From: MWBF01 sp040772005
Lineage (GTDB): Bacteria > Chloroflexota > Anaerolineae > CG2-30-64-16
Length of the DNA: 64,000 bases
Direction: 5' to 3'
Assembly: GCA_040772005.1 (NCBI GenBank)
Contig: JAXGYZ010000002.1
Span: 744,001-808,000, forward strand
Shown: in pieces, positions 39,783 through 49,263 of the stretch
Layout of the letters: every line of letters begins with the position of its first letter
Numbering within the stretch: the stretch's first letter is position 1
Program-made: the position numbers and the translations under genes
The notes under the pieces: model-generated
What the model saw: only the letters and a program-made list of their open reading frames with translations
Told to the model about the DNA's origin: nothing
Database searches by the model: none

Positions 39783-41126
39783 TTACTTCTCGGTAACCGT
39801 AATCTGTTTGACGACGTCGCCGATGGCCAGTTGCAGCACGACGTCCATGCCTTCGGTGACGGTGCCGAAGATATCCAGCGGCGTGGAGCTCTGCGGCAGG
39901 GTCATGAAGGAGATGAAGAACTGGCTGCCGCTGGCCTTCAGTGCGCCGGTGCTGGTCTGCACCGGGTACATCGCCACTGTGCCGGTAATGATCTCCTGTG
40001 CTGCCGCAGCGGCCTCAACCTCGAGCGCATAGCCGACATCGCTGTCGGGCCGGCCTGCGGGCGAGCCGATGATGAGATAGGTGTCGGCCTGCACATGCGC
40101 GACCGGCATGCCGTCGTAGTAGCCGAGGTTCGCCAGCATGATGAAGTTGCTGACCGTCAGCGGCGCGGCCTCTGCGTTCAGGTCCATCACGATGTTGCCC
40201 TTGTCGGTCTCGATGGTGGCCTGATACATCCTGGTTGTGTCCAGGTCCAGATCGGGCGCGGTGTTGTAGATGCCGTCGCGCTCCTCCAGCGGGAGCTGCG
40301 CCAGCGGGCGGCCTTCTGCTGCGGTCGGGGCATAAGGGGTCGGGGTCGGCGCGGGCGTCGGCAACTGGGAGGCCGTACCTTCGCTGATATCGATGCGCTC
40401 GATCACGTCACCGACCGTGATCTGGTCCACGATATCCATGCCCTCAATGACGTATCCGAACACGGTGTAGGCGTTATCAAGGAACTCGGTGGCGTCCAGG
40501 GTAATGTAGAACTGGCTGCCGCTGGAGCGGCGCTCCGGATTGATGTCGTCGCCGGTGCGCGCCCAGGCCAGCGCGCCGCGCGGGTGTTTGTGGATGATCT
40601 CCGCCGGCAGGGTGTAGCCGGGGCCGCCCATGCCGGTGCCGGCCGGGTCACCGCCCTGCACGACGAAGCCGGGTTCCACGCGGTGGAAGGTCAGGCCGTC
40701 GTAGTAGCCGTTCAGCGCCAGCGTCACGAAGTTGTTAAGGCTCTCCGGCGTGTCCTGGTACAGCTCGGCAACGATGTTGCCTTTAGCGGTGACGATGGTG
40801 GCGATGTAGACCGTGCCGGGCTTGACATAGGTTTCCGCCGGGCCGCTGAAGCGTTCCTGGCGTTCCGCGACAGGCAGGTCTGCGAGCGGCCGCTCGCCGT
40901 CCACGGGCGCGGGCACAATGGGCCGGGTGTCATCGGTAGCCGCCGGTTCTTCCGGTGCAGCCGTCTCCGCGGGCAGCGGGGTGGCTGTCGCCTCCGTAAC
41001 GACCTCGGTCGGTGCGACGGTGGCCGGTTCCTGTGCCGCAGGCGTCGTGGGCATAGGGGCGCAAGCTGCCAGCACGAGCGCCAGCAGCAGAGCGAACATG
41101 GCCGTAATTCGAATCTTCAATTTCAT
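39783..41126 (-). CDS. Lipoprotein with two cyclophilin domains, second degenerate
   Basis: 447 residues. Signal peptide MKLKIRITAMFALLLALVLA then Cys22 (LAAC lipobox), so it is anchored outside the membrane; a Pro/Thr/Glu-rich linker follows. Domain 1 (about 130-275) keeps FHRVEPGFVVQGGDPAGTG and GSQFYITLD. Domain 2 (about 305-447) keeps the fold and GSQFFISF, but FHRV is changed to VAHV and the VQTGDP-type strand to LIIGSP, so the catalytic Arg and Gln are lost. It probably has a binding or scaffold role. GAGGAG directly abuts the ATG. Confidence 0.88.
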   Translation of the reverse strand: MKLKIRITAMFALLLALVLAACAPMPTTPAAQEPATVAPTEVVTEATATPLPAETAAPEEPAATDDTRPIVPAPVDGERPLADLPVAERQERFSGPAETYVKPGTVYIATIVTAKGNIVAELYQDTPESLNNFVTLALNGYYDGLTFHRVEPGFVVQGGDPAGTGMGGPGYTLPAEIIHKHPRGALAWARTGDDINPERRSSGSQFYITLDATEFLDNAYTVFGYVIEGMDIVDQITVGDVIERIDISEGTASQLPTPAPTPTPYAPTAAEGRPLAQLPLEERDGIYNTAPDLDLDTTRMYQATIETDKGNIVMDLNAEAAPLTVSNFIMLANLGYYDGMPVAHVQADTYLIIGSPAGRPDSDVGYALEVEAAAAAQEIITGTVAMYPVQTSTGALKASGSQFFISFMTLPQSSTPLDIFGTVTEGMDVVLQLAIGDVVKQITVTEK

Positions 41127-41154
41127 CTCCTCAGGTATGTATGACGGGTTATCA

Positions 41155-42210
41155 TTATGACAATGTGTTTCCGTGCAGGCCCTCGGCAGCCGGGCGTGCG
41201 TCTGCGGCCTGCCAGCCGCGGAACAGCTTCTCCATCCGCCAGATGCCATACGCGCCGCCGGCGAACATCACTGCGCCTACCGCATAGCCCTCCAGCGCGC
41301 TGGCCTGGGTGACAAAGGTGGCGACGACGCCCGCGATGAAGGCAAAGAGATAGCATATCAGCACGGCCTCGCGGCGGCTGCCCGTCAGCCGCGCGAGCCG
41401 GTGGCTGAGATGGTCCTTGCCCGGCGTCGTCAGCGGGTTCAGGCCCCGCCGCAGCCGCGACAGGATGACCAGGCTCGTGTCGAAGATGGGCACGGCCAGC
41501 ACCAGCGGCGGCACCATCCATGTGACGAACACGGAATTCTCCGGGAAGCGCAGCTTGATGCCGACGGCGGCCAGCGTGAAGCCGAGAAACAGGCTGCCCG
41601 TGTCGCCCATGAAGATGCTGGCAGGATTCAGGTTGTAGAACAGGAAGCCCAGACATGCGCCGACGAGTGCGGCTGCAAGCGCGCCGACGAGATACTGGCG
41701 GCTCATCGCGGCGAACAGCAGGAAAAAGAGCGCGGCAATCGCGGCAATGCCCCCGCTCAGGCCGTCCATGTTGTCCAGCAGGTTCATCGCGTTGGTGATG
41801 CCGACGACCCACAGGATCGTGGCCGCATAGTTGAGCGGCTCCCATGGGAACAGGCCGATGCGCACGTCCGTGACGGTCAGGATGGCCGCAGCCCCACACT
41901 GGCCGGCCAGCTTGATCCACGGGCTCAGCCCGCGGCGGTCATCCCACAGCCCCATGAAGGACATCAGCGTCGCGCCCAGGAGGATGCCCGCGACCTGGCT
42001 GGCGTAGAACCGGTCGCCCAGGATGACCAGGGCGAGGAGCACCGCCGCAAAGATGGCCGCGCCGCCGAGCAGCGGCGTCGGGACGCTGTGTACCTTGCGC
42101 GCGTTGGGCTTGTCGATGATGCCGAAGCGGTACGCCACGCGTTTCGCCACCGGCGTCGCCGCAAGCGCCAGGAGCAGGGCGCTGATGAGGATCAGGAGAT
42201 ATGCGGTCAT
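41155..42210 (-). CDS. WecA/TagO-type polyprenyl-phosphate glycosyl-1-phosphate transferase
   Basis: 351 residues, about ten membrane helices. The catalytic loops are complete: GLWDDRRGLSP (Asp-Asp), NAMNLLDNMDGLSGG, FMGDTGSLFLGF and the basic GKDHLSHRLARL. It transfers a sugar-1-phosphate (GlcNAc-1-P in WecA/TagO) onto undecaprenyl phosphate to start a surface polymer. 4-nt overlap with the upstream ligase-TPR gene links it to polymer assembly; the WecB and flippase genes further up complete the logic. Confidence 0.92.
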   Translation of the reverse strand: MTAYLLILISALLLALAATPVAKRVAYRFGIIDKPNARKVHSVPTPLLGGAAIFAAVLLALVILGDRFYASQVAGILLGATLMSFMGLWDDRRGLSPWIKLAGQCGAAAILTVTDVRIGLFPWEPLNYAATILWVVGITNAMNLLDNMDGLSGGIAAIAALFFLLFAAMSRQYLVGALAAALVGACLGFLFYNLNPASIFMGDTGSLFLGFTLAAVGIKLRFPENSVFVTWMVPPLVLAVPIFDTSLVILSRLRRGLNPLTTPGKDHLSHRLARLTGSRREAVLICYLFAFIAGVVATFVTQASALEGYAVGAVMFAGGAYGIWRMEKLFRGWQAADARPAAEGLHGNTLS

Positions 42211-45200
42211 GGGGTCTGCCGTTCCTGCAAGTCGGCAATCAACTGCTCGATGGCCGGGAGGTCGTTTTGCCCGGCGTATCCTGCGGCCTGCTGTGCTGCG
42301 GCCAATGCTTCCTCGATGCGGCCCGCGTCCCGCAGTACCAGGGCGATGTTGCGGTAGCTGAGGGAAATCTGGGTGCGACGGCTGTTGATTTGCCCCTGCA
42401 GGAGGCCCTGGCGGTTTGCCGCGCTCGACTGTAGCCGGGCATAGCCGCCCGCAGCCGCGGCCACGGCGTCCAACTGGTCAAGCTGTGCGGCGGCGGATTC
42501 CAGAGTGTTCGTCTCGATCTGGATGATGCGGCGGAAGGCAGCCACCGCGGCATCCGTGTCACCAGCGCGCGCGCTGGCCACGCCCGCAGCGCTCAGAACG
42601 CTCGTATTGTTCGGCGCCAGCTCCGCGGCGCGGCGGTACGCATCGAGCGCACCGGCGCCGTCCCCCGCGGCATCGCGGACATCGCCCAGCAGCAGGTAGG
42701 TCGGGGAAAAGCGCTGGTCCAGGTCGAGCGAGCGTTGCAGGGTCGCCTGCGCGCCTGCGAGGTCATTCAGGATGAACTGCACCGTCGCGAGCTCGTTCCA
42801 CAGCCCCGCGTTGTTGGGGCTGAGCGAGAGGGTCTGGCGGTAGTAGGCCAGCGACCGGTCCAGCCGGTCGCGGTTGACGAGGTCCGGGTCGCTGAGCAGC
42901 AGCTCGCGCAGGCTGTTGGGGTCATTCAGGTTGGCAGCCGTGCCTGCATCCGTGAACGCCCACGCGCGATGCAGCCGCGCCAGGTTGGCGCTGTGGTCGG
43001 TGTTGAGCGGGTTGAGCCGCCGCGCGGCCATCAGCGATGCGTGTGCCGACCGCAGGATGTCCTCGCGGGTCCCTGAGCGCAAGCCCCGTTCGATGAGCGA
43101 TGGCAGGTCGCCGGTCGCGATCTGGTCCAGGTTTTCCGGCAGGGTCGGCGTGCCCGGCTGTGTGAACTGTCCCAGTTGGAGCAACGCGCGGCCGAGGAAG
43201 AGATAGTAGTAGTCCTCCTGCGGCTCCAGGCTCGACGCCTCCCGGTACAACACGACCGAGCTTTCCCAATCGTTCGCACTTTCAAAGCTCAGGCCGGACT
43301 TGTAATAGGTGTCGGCCTGCACCGTCTGGAGGTTGACGTTAACGATCACGAGGAACGCCAGGGCCGCGAGCCCCACGCCCGCGCTCAGCGAGAGCAACGG
43401 CCAGCGGCCAAACCAGGCCCGGGCAGTCCGCGCGGGCCGGTTGCCTGCCAGCGCCAGCGTCACGGCCAGCACGCCCGTGCTCAGCAGCAGCACGCTGTCG
43501 AACACGACGATGTGCCGCGCGTAGCGGTCATAGATCTCGATGGGGACAAGCCCCGCGACGTTGAGTCGCCCGGCCTGTACTGCGCCGTAGCCCAGGAAGA
43601 CGCCGATGACGACCGCCGCATAGATGGCCGCCAGGAGCAGCACCGGCGCGTGCCGGGCAGGCGCCCCGTCATCATCTGCGCCCCGTGGCGTGGCCGCGGC
43701 CGTTTCGGTGACGGCCAACATGCCGCCCACAAGCCAAGTGAAGAGCACCAGGATGAGCAGCATCGGCGATGAAACGACCTGGTAGTTGCTGACTCGGAGG
43801 GTGAACGCGTTGAACAGGATGGTCAGGGGATCCTGGGCGCCCGTCTGGTTTACGGTGTAATTCCAGACCAGCACAACTGTGACCAGCGCGGCGATGCCCG
43901 CATAGGGCAGGAACCGCCGCAGCGGCGAGGCATGGGTTGCTACTGGTGGCAAGGCCGCAGATGCGTTGGCCGCCTGGCGCTGCGCCTGGGCCGCGCGCGC
44001 GGTAGCTGATTTGCGCCGAGCCCCTGACTGGGGCGGCGGTGCAGCCACCGGTTCCGGTATCACGTCTGTCTCCAGCCAGCCCATGCCGGCGACGACGAGC
44101 AGCGCCGCAAACGCCCAAAAGTGGGTCAGCGTCGAGGCAATCGCGATGCCGAAGTGGATTTCGACGAAATGAGCCACGATGGCGGCGAACAGTGCCAGTA
44201 CCAGCAACTGCCGGTCGCCGGACGCGGTGCTGGTGGTTTCCGCGGCGGTCCGGCTGCTCAACAGCAGATCGACGGTGACGTAGACGATCACGCCCGCGAT
44301 CAGCCCGGCCGGCAGCCCGATGCCGGCCAGCCGCAGGCTGCCGTCCGCGAGCAGGGGCACGATGACGCCGAGCGCGCCGCCGCCCACGATAAATGCAATG
44401 AAGATGCGCCGCCGGTTGGCCCCGCGCATCAGGCCCAGCCAGCGGAGCGCGTAGTAGAAGATGGCGCTGTAGAGGACTAGCTGGGCGGCGAACTGGAACA
44501 ACCCGCCGCGCACGAGCGTGTCGAACGTCTCGTTGTGCGAGCGGTCCGGCGACGCGTTGCGCGACTCGTAGTGCGCCAGTTCCGGCGGGTAGAAGCGGTT
44601 ATAGACGACCCACATGGACTCGGGGCCGTAGCCGACCAGGGGGCGCAGCACATTGAGCGCGTCGGGCGTGCCGTCCGGCTGCTGGATGGGCGCGTGCGGA
44701 GCCAGCATCATGTCGGCCACGCCCTCCCAGATGAGGACGCGCACGGCGTTGGTGCCCTCGGTCGTGCTGAAGAGAGTACACAGCCGGCTTACATAGGGCT
44801 GGTCGCACACGCGGGCCAGCGGGCCGTTCGGCAGATTCAACGTGACCAGCAACAGGAGCCCGGCCACGGTCAGCCCGATGAGCGCCAGCCACGCGCTCCG
44901 CAGGTGGCGCGTCAACCAGCCCAGGCCCGCGGGCACCTGCTTCCGCTGGACAGCCCAACGCGCGAGCAACAGCAGGCCCAGCATGGCAAAGACGTACAGC
45001 CCGGCAGCCAGGCCCATCCACGGGCCGCGGCTCTGCGTGTAGATGATGGCGATGAGCTGGACGACCAGGATGAACAGATAGCCGCCCGCGCGCAGCGAGT
45101 CACTCAGGCCGCCCCGGTCCGTGCTGAGCATGGCGGTCAGGCTGTTGAGCAGGCGTTCCAGCGTCAGGAAAACGGCCATGATGAGATAGGCCGCCACGAA

Positions 45201-45758
45201 AATCGCGTTGCCCATGTTGGCCGCAACCCGCTCTTGCACATTGCCGCCCCAGGGCAGCGGGTCCAGCCCGGCGTGTTGGATGATGCCGTAGATGCTGATG
45301 GGCAGGCTCGTCAGGATGACCGTGTGCAGCAGGCGGCTGACCTGGTCGCGCGTGCGCAGGTTGGTCAGCATCATCATGAAGATGGCGACGTAGCTCAGGT
45401 AGGAGAACGTGCCCTGCATCCTGACATACGAGCCGAAGAAGCTGATGCGCGGGACCACCGACAGGGCGGTGCTGAGCAGATAGCTCGCCACGAGCACCAG
45501 CGCGGGCAGCACCAGCGGCGTCCGGCGCACCCGAGTCCACAGTCCTCGCCAGCCTTCCCCCCGGCGCAGTCCGCTGTCCAGCAACTGCACCACCCATGCG
45601 ACGGCCATCAGCAGGGCAATGGAGCGCACCAGGTGGAGCTTGTCCGGTTCGAAGACGCGGTTTGAGAAGGTGTTGAAGAATAGCGGGGCAACCACCAGGG
45701 CGGCCAGCCAGCCGGCCTCGATGATGGCGTTGCAGATACGGCTCAGGCGCGTTTCCAA
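42207..45758 (-). CDS. O-antigen ligase/polymerase-like membrane protein fused to TPR domain
   Basis: 1183 residues from TTG 45758 (weak GAGAG site 7 nt upstream). About twelve or more membrane helices in residues 10-800, including a Wzy_C/WaaL-type region with SHNETFDTLVRGGLFQFAAQ near residue 410, whose His is typical of ligases. A Pro/Ala/Arg/Gln-rich loop near 570-600 separates a second set of helices. Residues 812-1180 are tetratricopeptide repeats (YYKSGLSFESANDWESSVVL; LWNELATVQFILNDLAGAQA). The fusion suggests polymer ligation or polymerisation coupled to a protein scaffold. It is transcribed from its own promoter with wecA. Confidence 0.85.
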   Translation of the reverse strand: METRLSRICNAIIEAGWLAALVVAPLFFNTFSNRVFEPDKLHLVRSIALLMAVAWVVQLLDSGLRRGEGWRGLWTRVRRTPLVLPALVLVASYLLSTALSVVPRISFFGSYVRMQGTFSYLSYVAIFMMMLTNLRTRDQVSRLLHTVILTSLPISIYGIIQHAGLDPLPWGGNVQERVAANMGNAIFVAAYLIMAVFLTLERLLNSLTAMLSTDRGGLSDSLRAGGYLFILVVQLIAIIYTQSRGPWMGLAAGLYVFAMLGLLLLARWAVQRKQVPAGLGWLTRHLRSAWLALIGLTVAGLLLLVTLNLPNGPLARVCDQPYVSRLCTLFSTTEGTNAVRVLIWEGVADMMLAPHAPIQQPDGTPDALNVLRPLVGYGPESMWVVYNRFYPPELAHYESRNASPDRSHNETFDTLVRGGLFQFAAQLVLYSAIFYYALRWLGLMRGANRRRIFIAFIVGGGALGVIVPLLADGSLRLAGIGLPAGLIAGVIVYVTVDLLLSSRTAAETTSTASGDRQLLVLALFAAIVAHFVEIHFGIAIASTLTHFWAFAALLVVAGMGWLETDVIPEPVAAPPPQSGARRKSATARAAQAQRQAANASAALPPVATHASPLRRFLPYAGIAALVTVVLVWNYTVNQTGAQDPLTILFNAFTLRVSNYQVVSSPMLLILVLFTWLVGGMLAVTETAAATPRGADDDGAPARHAPVLLLAAIYAAVVIGVFLGYGAVQAGRLNVAGLVPIEIYDRYARHIVVFDSVLLLSTGVLAVTLALAGNRPARTARAWFGRWPLLSLSAGVGLAALAFLVIVNVNLQTVQADTYYKSGLSFESANDWESSVVLYREASSLEPQEDYYYLFLGRALLQLGQFTQPGTPTLPENLDQIATGDLPSLIERGLRSGTREDILRSAHASLMAARRLNPLNTDHSANLARLHRAWAFTDAGTAANLNDPNSLRELLLSDPDLVNRDRLDRSLAYYRQTLSLSPNNAGLWNELATVQFILNDLAGAQATLQRSLDLDQRFSPTYLLLGDVRDAAGDGAGALDAYRRAAELAPNNTSVLSAAGVASARAGDTDAAVAAFRRIIQIETNTLESAAAQLDQLDAVAAAAGGYARLQSSAANRQGLLQGQINSRRTQISLSYRNIALVLRDAGRIEEALAAAQQAAGYAGQNDLPAIEQLIADLQERQTP

Positions 45759-45801
45759 AAAGTGACTCTCAGACCAGGTTCAACAGGATGACAACCATAC
45801 T

Positions 45802-45830
45802 ATTTTACCCCGGCCCGCGGTTAAAAGCAA
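45802..45830 (-). promoter_or_regulatory. Promoter of the ligase-TPR and wecA-type genes
   Basis: Minus strand TTGCTT (45825-45830), 17 bp, TAAAAT (45802-45807). Expected leader of about 37 nt before the TTG start at 45758, which supports that start. Confidence 0.65.
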
Positions 45831-45854
45831 AGCTTGTACGCTGAAATTCCACTC

Positions 45855-46976
45855 TCATGCCTCATCTGAGGTCGTGCCCCGCGTCAGCACGCTTTCATAT
45901 AATTCCAGCACGCGGCGTACCATGATCGGCAGGTCGAACTCCGCGGCGACGCGGGCCTGTGCGCCCGCGGCCAGGCGCGCGCGTTCCGCAGGGTCGGCCA
46001 GCAGCGCGTTGATGGCAGCGGCCAGCGCGGCCGGGTCACGCGGGGGGACGACGCGGCCCGTCACGCCGTCCTGGTTGACGTAAGATGTGCCCGTGCCCAG
46101 CTCGGTGCAGACGACGGGCAGCCCCGCCGCCATCGCCTCCACCTGCACCAGGCCGAAGGCCTCGCTCGTATGGCTGGCGGGCAGCACGAACAGGTCCGCA
46201 GCGTGGTACAGCGCGGGCAGGTGTGCGTCGGGCACCTCGCCCAGCCAGGTGATGCGCTCCGCCACGCCGGTGTCTGCGGCCAGCTTGCGCCACTCCGCCT
46301 CCATCGGCCCGTTGCCCACGACGAGCAGCCGCGCGTTGATTTGCGGCAGCGCACGGATGAGGTAATCCAGCCCCTTGTAATAGCGCAGCCGACCGACAAA
46401 CAGGAGCGTCGGCAGCGAGACGGCCTCCCGGACTCCCGCAGGGGGTACAGCCTGGCGGAACCGCGCCAGCGGGATGCCGTAGGGTACCAGGTGGAGCTTG
46501 TCCTGGTGTTCGGCCAGGTACGCGCTCTTGCGCATGGGCGGGCTGCCGATGATGATGGCGTGGACGTCGCGCAGGACACGGCGCAGCAGCGGCCGGTAGA
46601 GTCGCAGGATGCCGGCCTGCCGCACGACATCGCTGTGATAGGTCAACACGGTGGCCTGGCCCCGGTGCAGCAGCCACTGGCTCACCTCCCCGACCGGGTA
46701 CGGGAAGTGCAGGTGAACTACGTCGGGCCGGCTGCGCGCGAGCTGTGCGGGCAGCGCCAGGCTGAGGGGCGTCGATGCGATGGTAGCGATGCGGCCCGCA
46801 CGAATCACGCGCACGCCGCCTTCCTCCGCAATGACCGTCTTTGCTCCCGCCGGATTGGTCACGAGCACCGTCACCTGGTGTCCGTGATGCGCCTGTCCTT
46901 CGGCCAGGAGCCTGACGTGGTTCTCGATGCCGCCCAGGATAGGCGGATAGTCCTTGTAGATGTGGAGGATCTTCAC
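45855..46976 (-). CDS. Family 4-type glycosyltransferase (last gene of the glycan operon)
   Basis: 373 residues. MKILHIYKDYPPILGGIENHV is the acceptor-side start with the Gly-rich loop. VGRLRYYKGLDYLIRALPQI, WLGEVPDAHLPALYHAADLF and SEAFGLVQVEAMAAGLPVV (E-x7-E) define the donor-binding half. It adds a sugar to the growing lipid-linked repeat unit in the cytoplasm; linkage unknown. Its start overlaps the stop of the next glycosyltransferase by 4 nt. Confidence 0.92.
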   Translation of the reverse strand: MKILHIYKDYPPILGGIENHVRLLAEGQAHHGHQVTVLVTNPAGAKTVIAEEGGVRVIRAGRIATIASTPLSLALPAQLARSRPDVVHLHFPYPVGEVSQWLLHRGQATVLTYHSDVVRQAGILRLYRPLLRRVLRDVHAIIIGSPPMRKSAYLAEHQDKLHLVPYGIPLARFRQAVPPAGVREAVSLPTLLFVGRLRYYKGLDYLIRALPQINARLLVVGNGPMEAEWRKLAADTGVAERITWLGEVPDAHLPALYHAADLFVLPASHTSEAFGLVQVEAMAAGLPVVCTELGTGTSYVNQDGVTGRVVPPRDPAALAAAINALLADPAERARLAAGAQARVAAEFDLPIMVRRVLELYESVLTRGTTSDEA

Positions 46977-48142
46977 GCTGATGCCTGCCTGTAGATGCTC
47001 AGTGTCTCCGCGGCCGTGCGTTCCCAGGTGAAGCGCGCCGCCTGCGCGAAGCCGCGGGCGCGCAGGTCGGCGGCCAGGCCGGGCTCAATCAGAACGCGTG
47101 CCAGCGCCGCGGCCAGCGCGTTCACGTCGGTTGGGTCCACGAGAAGGGCCGCGTCGCCCGCGGTCTCAGGGAGGCTGGACACGGCCGAGCAGATGACCGG
47201 CGCGCCGCACGCCATCGCCTCCAGCACGGGCAGCCCGAACCCCTCGTACAGGCTGGGAAAGACGAACGCGGCGGCCGCGGCATAGAGCGCGGGGAGGTCG
47301 GCCTCCGGCACGCGGCCGAGCCAGACGATTGAAGATTGAAGATTCAAGATTGTGGATTGAGGATATCGGTCTTTGTCAATAGAGGTCATGTTGAAGGAGT
47401 CTGCCAGTTCTTTAGCCTCGGGGTAGCGCGGGTCCCACGCCCCCGCCACAACCAACTTCTCATTCGTAATTCTTAATTCCGAATTCGCCATCCGCCACGC
47501 CTGCACGAGCCGGACAAGGTTCTTGTGCGGCTTGTTGCTGCCGAGGTAGAGCACGAAGCGGTCGGGCAGGCTGTAGCGGCGGCGCACATCCTCCACGACC
47601 TGCGGCGGCTGGGGCCGGAAGGCCGGGTCCGCGGCCAGGGGGATGGCGCGGATGCGGTTAGCCGGGACATGAAAGTCGGCCACGAAATCCTGTCGCGCGG
47701 CCTCGGAGATGGCGATGACTTGCGCCGCGCTGCGCAGCGCAAGCGCGGTCGTCAGCCGGAAGAGCAGCCGCGCGCGGGTAGAACTGTGCTCCGGGTGGCG
47801 CAGCGGGATGACGTCGTAGACGGTCAGCACTGTGCGCACACCGGGCCGGTAGGGCATCAGGTAATACGGGCTGTGGTAGAGGTCCGCGGCCAGCCGCCGC
47901 AGCAGGCCCGGGACGGCCCACTGCTGCGCGAGCGAGAAGGGCGAGACGGCCAGCGGGTACACCTGCACGGCTGGCGATGCAGGCAGCGGCAGCGCGATGG
48001 GATGGTCCGGGTGGCAGAACAGGGTCAGCCGTTCGCCGGGCCGCAGCTGCGGCACAAGGGCCTGTGCCAGGCTGGTCACATACCGCCCGATGCCGGGGAA
48101 ATGCGGCGTGGCCGTGCGCGCGTCCAGGACGTAATGGCTCAT
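46973..48142 (-). CDS. Family 4-type glycosyltransferase with AT-rich in-frame insertions
   Basis: 389 residues from ATG 48142 (MSHYVLDARTATPHFPGIGRY). Normal motifs include YLGSNKPHKNLVRLVQAW, WLGRVPEADLPALYAAAAAF and SLYEGFGLPVLEAMACGAPV. Compared with its two neighbours, it has extra segments after QAWRMA (NSELRITNEK) and before IVWLG (FNMTSIDKDRYPQSTILNLQ). Their DNA (about 47451-47490 and 47326-47415) is AT-rich with ATTGAAGATTGAAGATTC-type repeats, unlike the GC-rich flanks. The frame is intact, so the protein may still work. 4-nt overlaps on both sides. Confidence 0.88.
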   Translation of the reverse strand: MSHYVLDARTATPHFPGIGRYVTSLAQALVPQLRPGERLTLFCHPDHPIALPLPASPAVQVYPLAVSPFSLAQQWAVPGLLRRLAADLYHSPYYLMPYRPGVRTVLTVYDVIPLRHPEHSSTRARLLFRLTTALALRSAAQVIAISEAARQDFVADFHVPANRIRAIPLAADPAFRPQPPQVVEDVRRRYSLPDRFVLYLGSNKPHKNLVRLVQAWRMANSELRITNEKLVVAGAWDPRYPEAKELADSFNMTSIDKDRYPQSTILNLQSSIVWLGRVPEADLPALYAAAAAFVFPSLYEGFGLPVLEAMACGAPVICSAVSSLPETAGDAALLVDPTDVNALAAALARVLIEPGLAADLRARGFAQAARFTWERTAAETLSIYRQASA

Positions 48143-49263
48143 GGCCGCAACAACCTCTCGTAGACCGCCACCGTCTCCTGCGCGGCCCGCGCCCACGAGA
48201 ACCGGGCGGCCTGCTCGAAGCCGCGGCGGCGCAGCTCGTCGGCCAGCGCGGGGTCAGCGAGCACGCGGCGCAGCGCAGCGCCCAACGCGTCCGTGTCCAG
48301 CGGGTCCACGAGCAGCGCAGCATCGCCGGCCACCTCAGGGAGCGAGGAGGTATTCGAGCAGACGACCGGCGCGCCGCTCGCCATGCCTTCCAGCACCGGC
48401 AGGCCGAACCCCTCGAACTCGCTGGGGAAGGCGACGGCCTGGCTGCCCGTGTAAATCGCGGGCAGGTCCGCGTCGGGCACGAAGCCGGGGAAGATGACGG
48501 CCTGCCGTGCAGATGACGCCTCAAGCTGTGCGAAGAAGTCATCGTACAGCCAGCCGCGCTTGCCGACAATCACCAGCGCATCGGACAGCCCCTCGCGGTG
48601 CAGCCGCTCGAACGCGACCAGCACGCGGCCGAGGTTCTTGCGCGGCTCGATCGTGCCGACGAACAGGACATACCGCGGGGGCAGGTCGTAGCGTGCGCGG
48701 ACCTCGGCCACGACCTCCGGCGGCTGCGGCCGGAAGCGCGGGTCCGCCGCCTCGTAGATGACGCTGACCTTCTCCGCGGGCACGCCGTAGGCGGCCATGA
48801 CATCGCGCTTCGTCTGCTCCGACACAGCGATGATGTGACCGGCGCGGCGGCAGAACAGCGGCAGCGTCGCGTTGAGGTAGGTGCGATTGAGCCGCTTGTG
48901 GTGCGCCGGATAGCGGCGGAAGATGAGGTCGTGGACGGTCAGCACGGTCGGGATGCCGCGCAGGGGCATCAGCAGGTGCTCGGTCGCGTGATAGAGCCGC
49001 GCGCCCGGCAGCAGCCGGTTGAACCCGATGCGGGCCACCTGTCCCAGCCAGACGAGCATGCGCCACGGCTTGTACCCCAGGCTGACCGTCCGGCTGGGCA
49101 CCTGCTCCAGCCCGGCCAGCGGGTCGATGCCCGCCTCCCGGTTGTAGAACAAGGCCAACTCGTCACCGAGCAGGGGCAGCAGGCCCCGCGCCAGGCTCTC
49201 CGCATAGCGGCCCAGCCCTGCGCGGCGGTGCACCGCGGCGGAGATGTCAAAGTAGACGCTCAC
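48139..49263 (-). CDS. Family 4-type glycosyltransferase
   Basis: 374 residues from GTG 49263 (SVYFDISAAVHRRAGLGRYAE), overlapping the previous gene's stop by 4 nt (GTGA). FVGTIEPRKNLGRVLVAFE, GFVPDADLPAIYTGSQAVAF and SEFEGFGLPVLEGMASGAPVV are donor-site motifs. The N-terminus is close to that of the next gene (ICLDLSAAVHHRAGIGRYTQ), so the pair, and probably the gene before, arose by tandem duplication. Confidence 0.92.
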   Translation of the reverse strand: MSVYFDISAAVHRRAGLGRYAESLARGLLPLLGDELALFYNREAGIDPLAGLEQVPSRTVSLGYKPWRMLVWLGQVARIGFNRLLPGARLYHATEHLLMPLRGIPTVLTVHDLIFRRYPAHHKRLNRTYLNATLPLFCRRAGHIIAVSEQTKRDVMAAYGVPAEKVSVIYEAADPRFRPQPPEVVAEVRARYDLPPRYVLFVGTIEPRKNLGRVLVAFERLHREGLSDALVIVGKRGWLYDDFFAQLEASSARQAVIFPGFVPDADLPAIYTGSQAVAFPSEFEGFGLPVLEGMASGAPVVCSNTSSLPEVAGDAALLVDPLDTDALGAALRRVLADPALADELRRRGFEQAARFSWARAAQETVAVYERLLRP

